From the NCBI GenBank assembly GCA_029859555.1, contig JAOUCV010000172.1, positions 1 through 5,310 of the forward strand: a DNA stretch of 5,310 nt, in the 5' to 3' direction. Made by a program: the position numbers and the translations under genes. The notes beneath the pieces were generated by a model. It was not told the DNA's origin, searched no databases, and saw nothing but the letters and a program-made list of their open reading frames with translations. Below, in pieces: positions 4,318-5,310 of this stretch. Within the stretch, counting starts at the first letter, position 1. Each line of letters starts with the position of its first letter. The DNA is from Gammaproteobacteria bacterium (GTDB lineage Bacteria; Pseudomonadota; Gammaproteobacteria; UBA9214).

Positions 4318-5310
4318 ATGACGAAAAAACCTATTTGGAGAAATATTCGGGATTATTTTGATCCTGACCCGGAAACCGTCATCCTCGATCAGTCACAAAA
4401 GCTTCGACTCTCGGGCAGGGAACTGCGTATCCCGCTCAGTGGCTATCAGGAATACCGGATCGAGATGGGCAAGCAAACGCTCATCCTGTCGCCAGACCCT
4501 GGCGTCGCTGCTGCTGAGTACAAATCATCCTGTGACTTCATTCTGTTCGACCCGGAGCGACGCCATAGCGGTGTCGCCCACTTTCTAAGGCTGTCACCCG
4601 GCAGCACGCTGACACTCGACAGCAAGATTGAATATCAGGAACACCTGTTCAGCTCACCACGTGATGCATTTCGCCGCAAGTTTTCAGTTGCTCACAGCGG
4701 TGACAGCCTGATCTTCAGGGACCCGGTTTCGGAACTCGGCACCTATGTCTCATTGGCCGGCGATAGCCATGAAATTGCCATCACTACGGCACGGCGCAGG
4801 TCTGCCTTGATGAGGGTTCTGGAAATATTCGGCGGACCGCTTGAGCCACTACCAGCGCCGCAGGCAATCGCAACCCTGGAACAGGTCAATGCCCTCCTCA
4901 TGAACGAGGTCGGCCATTACAAGGATGCACTCGGCAATCCTGGCGGGATGCTCGAGTTAGCGGACAATGTCACGCCAGTACTCGTTGGTGATCTGCATGC
5001 ACGGCTTGATAATCTACTCACGATTCTCAGTGACAAGGCCATCCTTGAAGGTATCGAGAAAGGTACAACTGCACTGATCATCCTTGGGGATGCCATACAT
5101 CCGGAGGATCCTGGCTGTCTCGAGGACATGCAAAGCTCGTTACTGATGATGGACCTGATTTTCAGAATGAAGCTGCGATTTCCCGACAATGTTTTCTATA
5201 CCATTGGCAACCACGACAGTTTTCTGCATGAGATAATGAAGCGCGGGGTCCCCCAGGGTCTGCTCTGGGAAAAGCATGTGCTGTCGTCACGCGGGGAAGA
5301 GTACAAGGCA
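4318..5310 (+). CDS. FHA-like plus calcineurin-like metallophosphoesterase protein (3'-truncated by window edge)
   Basis: 331 residues visible, open to the window end. The C-terminal part (about 218 onward) is a metallophosphoesterase: GDLHAR (D225, H227), ILGDAIHPED (D258) and IGNHDSF (N298, H299) follow the order DxH, GDxx, GNHD of the dimetal calcineurin/PPP superfamily. The remaining His ligands would lie past the edge. It differs from classic Ser/Thr phosphatases, which have GDxHG, GDxVDRG and GNHE. The N-terminal part (about 20-148) has alternating short strands and ends FSVAHSGDSLIFRDPVSELG then TYV, which resembles the last strands of an FHA phosphothreonine-binding domain (DLGSxNGTxV). 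The canonical GR and Asn are missing, so binding is doubtful. No signal peptide or membrane segment, so probably cytoplasmic. ATG 4318 was chosen; an in-frame GTG at 4297 is possible. Neither has a Shine-Dalgarno. Substrate unknown. Confidence 0.82.
   Translation, partial: MTKKPIWRNIRDYFDPDPETVILDQSQKLRLSGRELRIPLSGYQEYRIEMGKQTLILSPDPGVAAAEYKSSCDFILFDPERRHSGVAHFLRLSPGSTLTLDSKIEYQEHLFSSPRDAFRRKFSVAHSGDSLIFRDPVSELGTYVSLAGDSHEIAITTARRRSALMRVLEIFGGPLEPLPAPQAIATLEQVNALLMNEVGHYKDALGNPGGMLELADNVTPVLVGDLHARLDNLLTILSDKAILEGIEKGTTALIILGDAIHPEDPGCLEDMQSSLLMMDLIFRMKLRFPDNVFYTIGNHDSFLHEIMKRGVPQGLLWEKHVLSSRGEEYKA

Noticed and set aside
4358..4588. 76-codon plus-strand ORF inside the phosphoesterase N-terminus
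   Set aside because: Out of frame with the long open frame from 4318; Ser/Arg-rich with no recognisable domain.
4917..5189. 90-codon minus-strand ORF opposite the phosphoesterase
   Set aside because: It lies fully inside the metallophosphoesterase frame that carries GDLH, GD and GNHD motifs; Ser-rich shadow composition.

Overview
The window looks like a chromosomal segment from a gammaproteobacterium. The PhoB and PhoR proteins resemble the E. coli pair along their whole length, including the PhoB C-terminus and the PhoR two-helix N-terminus followed by a PAS domain. Base composition is moderately GC-rich and coding is dense. Nothing in the window fixes the genus. No transposase, integrase, tRNA, rRNA or CRISPR array was seen.

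Layout. Positions 1-1247 hold two tandem plus-strand PstB-type ATPases of a phosphate ABC transporter; the first is cut by the window edge. An AT-rich gap (1248-1318) and a doubtful 61-codon ORF (1319-1504) lead into phoB (1482-2168). A 148-bp gap carries a compound inverted repeat (2229-2290). phoR follows (2317-3618). A small Nudix hydrolase (3634-4044) lies on the minus strand, ending 15 bp from phoR. A 273-bp gap holds a possible tiny membrane-peptide ORF on the minus strand and a likely extended -10 promoter on the plus strand. From 4318 to the right edge runs a partial gene for a protein with an FHA-like N-terminal region and a calcineurin-like metallophosphoesterase domain.

How they work together. 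The PstB pair would energise high-affinity phosphate uptake. PhoR/PhoB would sense phosphate status and control the Pho regulon. The Nudix enzyme and the phosphoesterase are further phosphate-ester or pyrophosphate hydrolases, so the neighbourhood is phosphate-themed, but their substrates cannot be read from sequence. phoU is not between pstB and phoB here.

The most notable observation is complementary motif decay in the two PstB proteins. The first keeps a perfect LSGGQ signature but has lost the H-loop histidine and the conserved residues after Walker B. The second keeps Walker A, Walker B and the H-loop but has a wrecked signature (LSLEE). Paired head-to-tail they would form one complete and one degenerate ATP site, that is, an asymmetric heterodimer in a transporter class usually thought to use a PstB homodimer.
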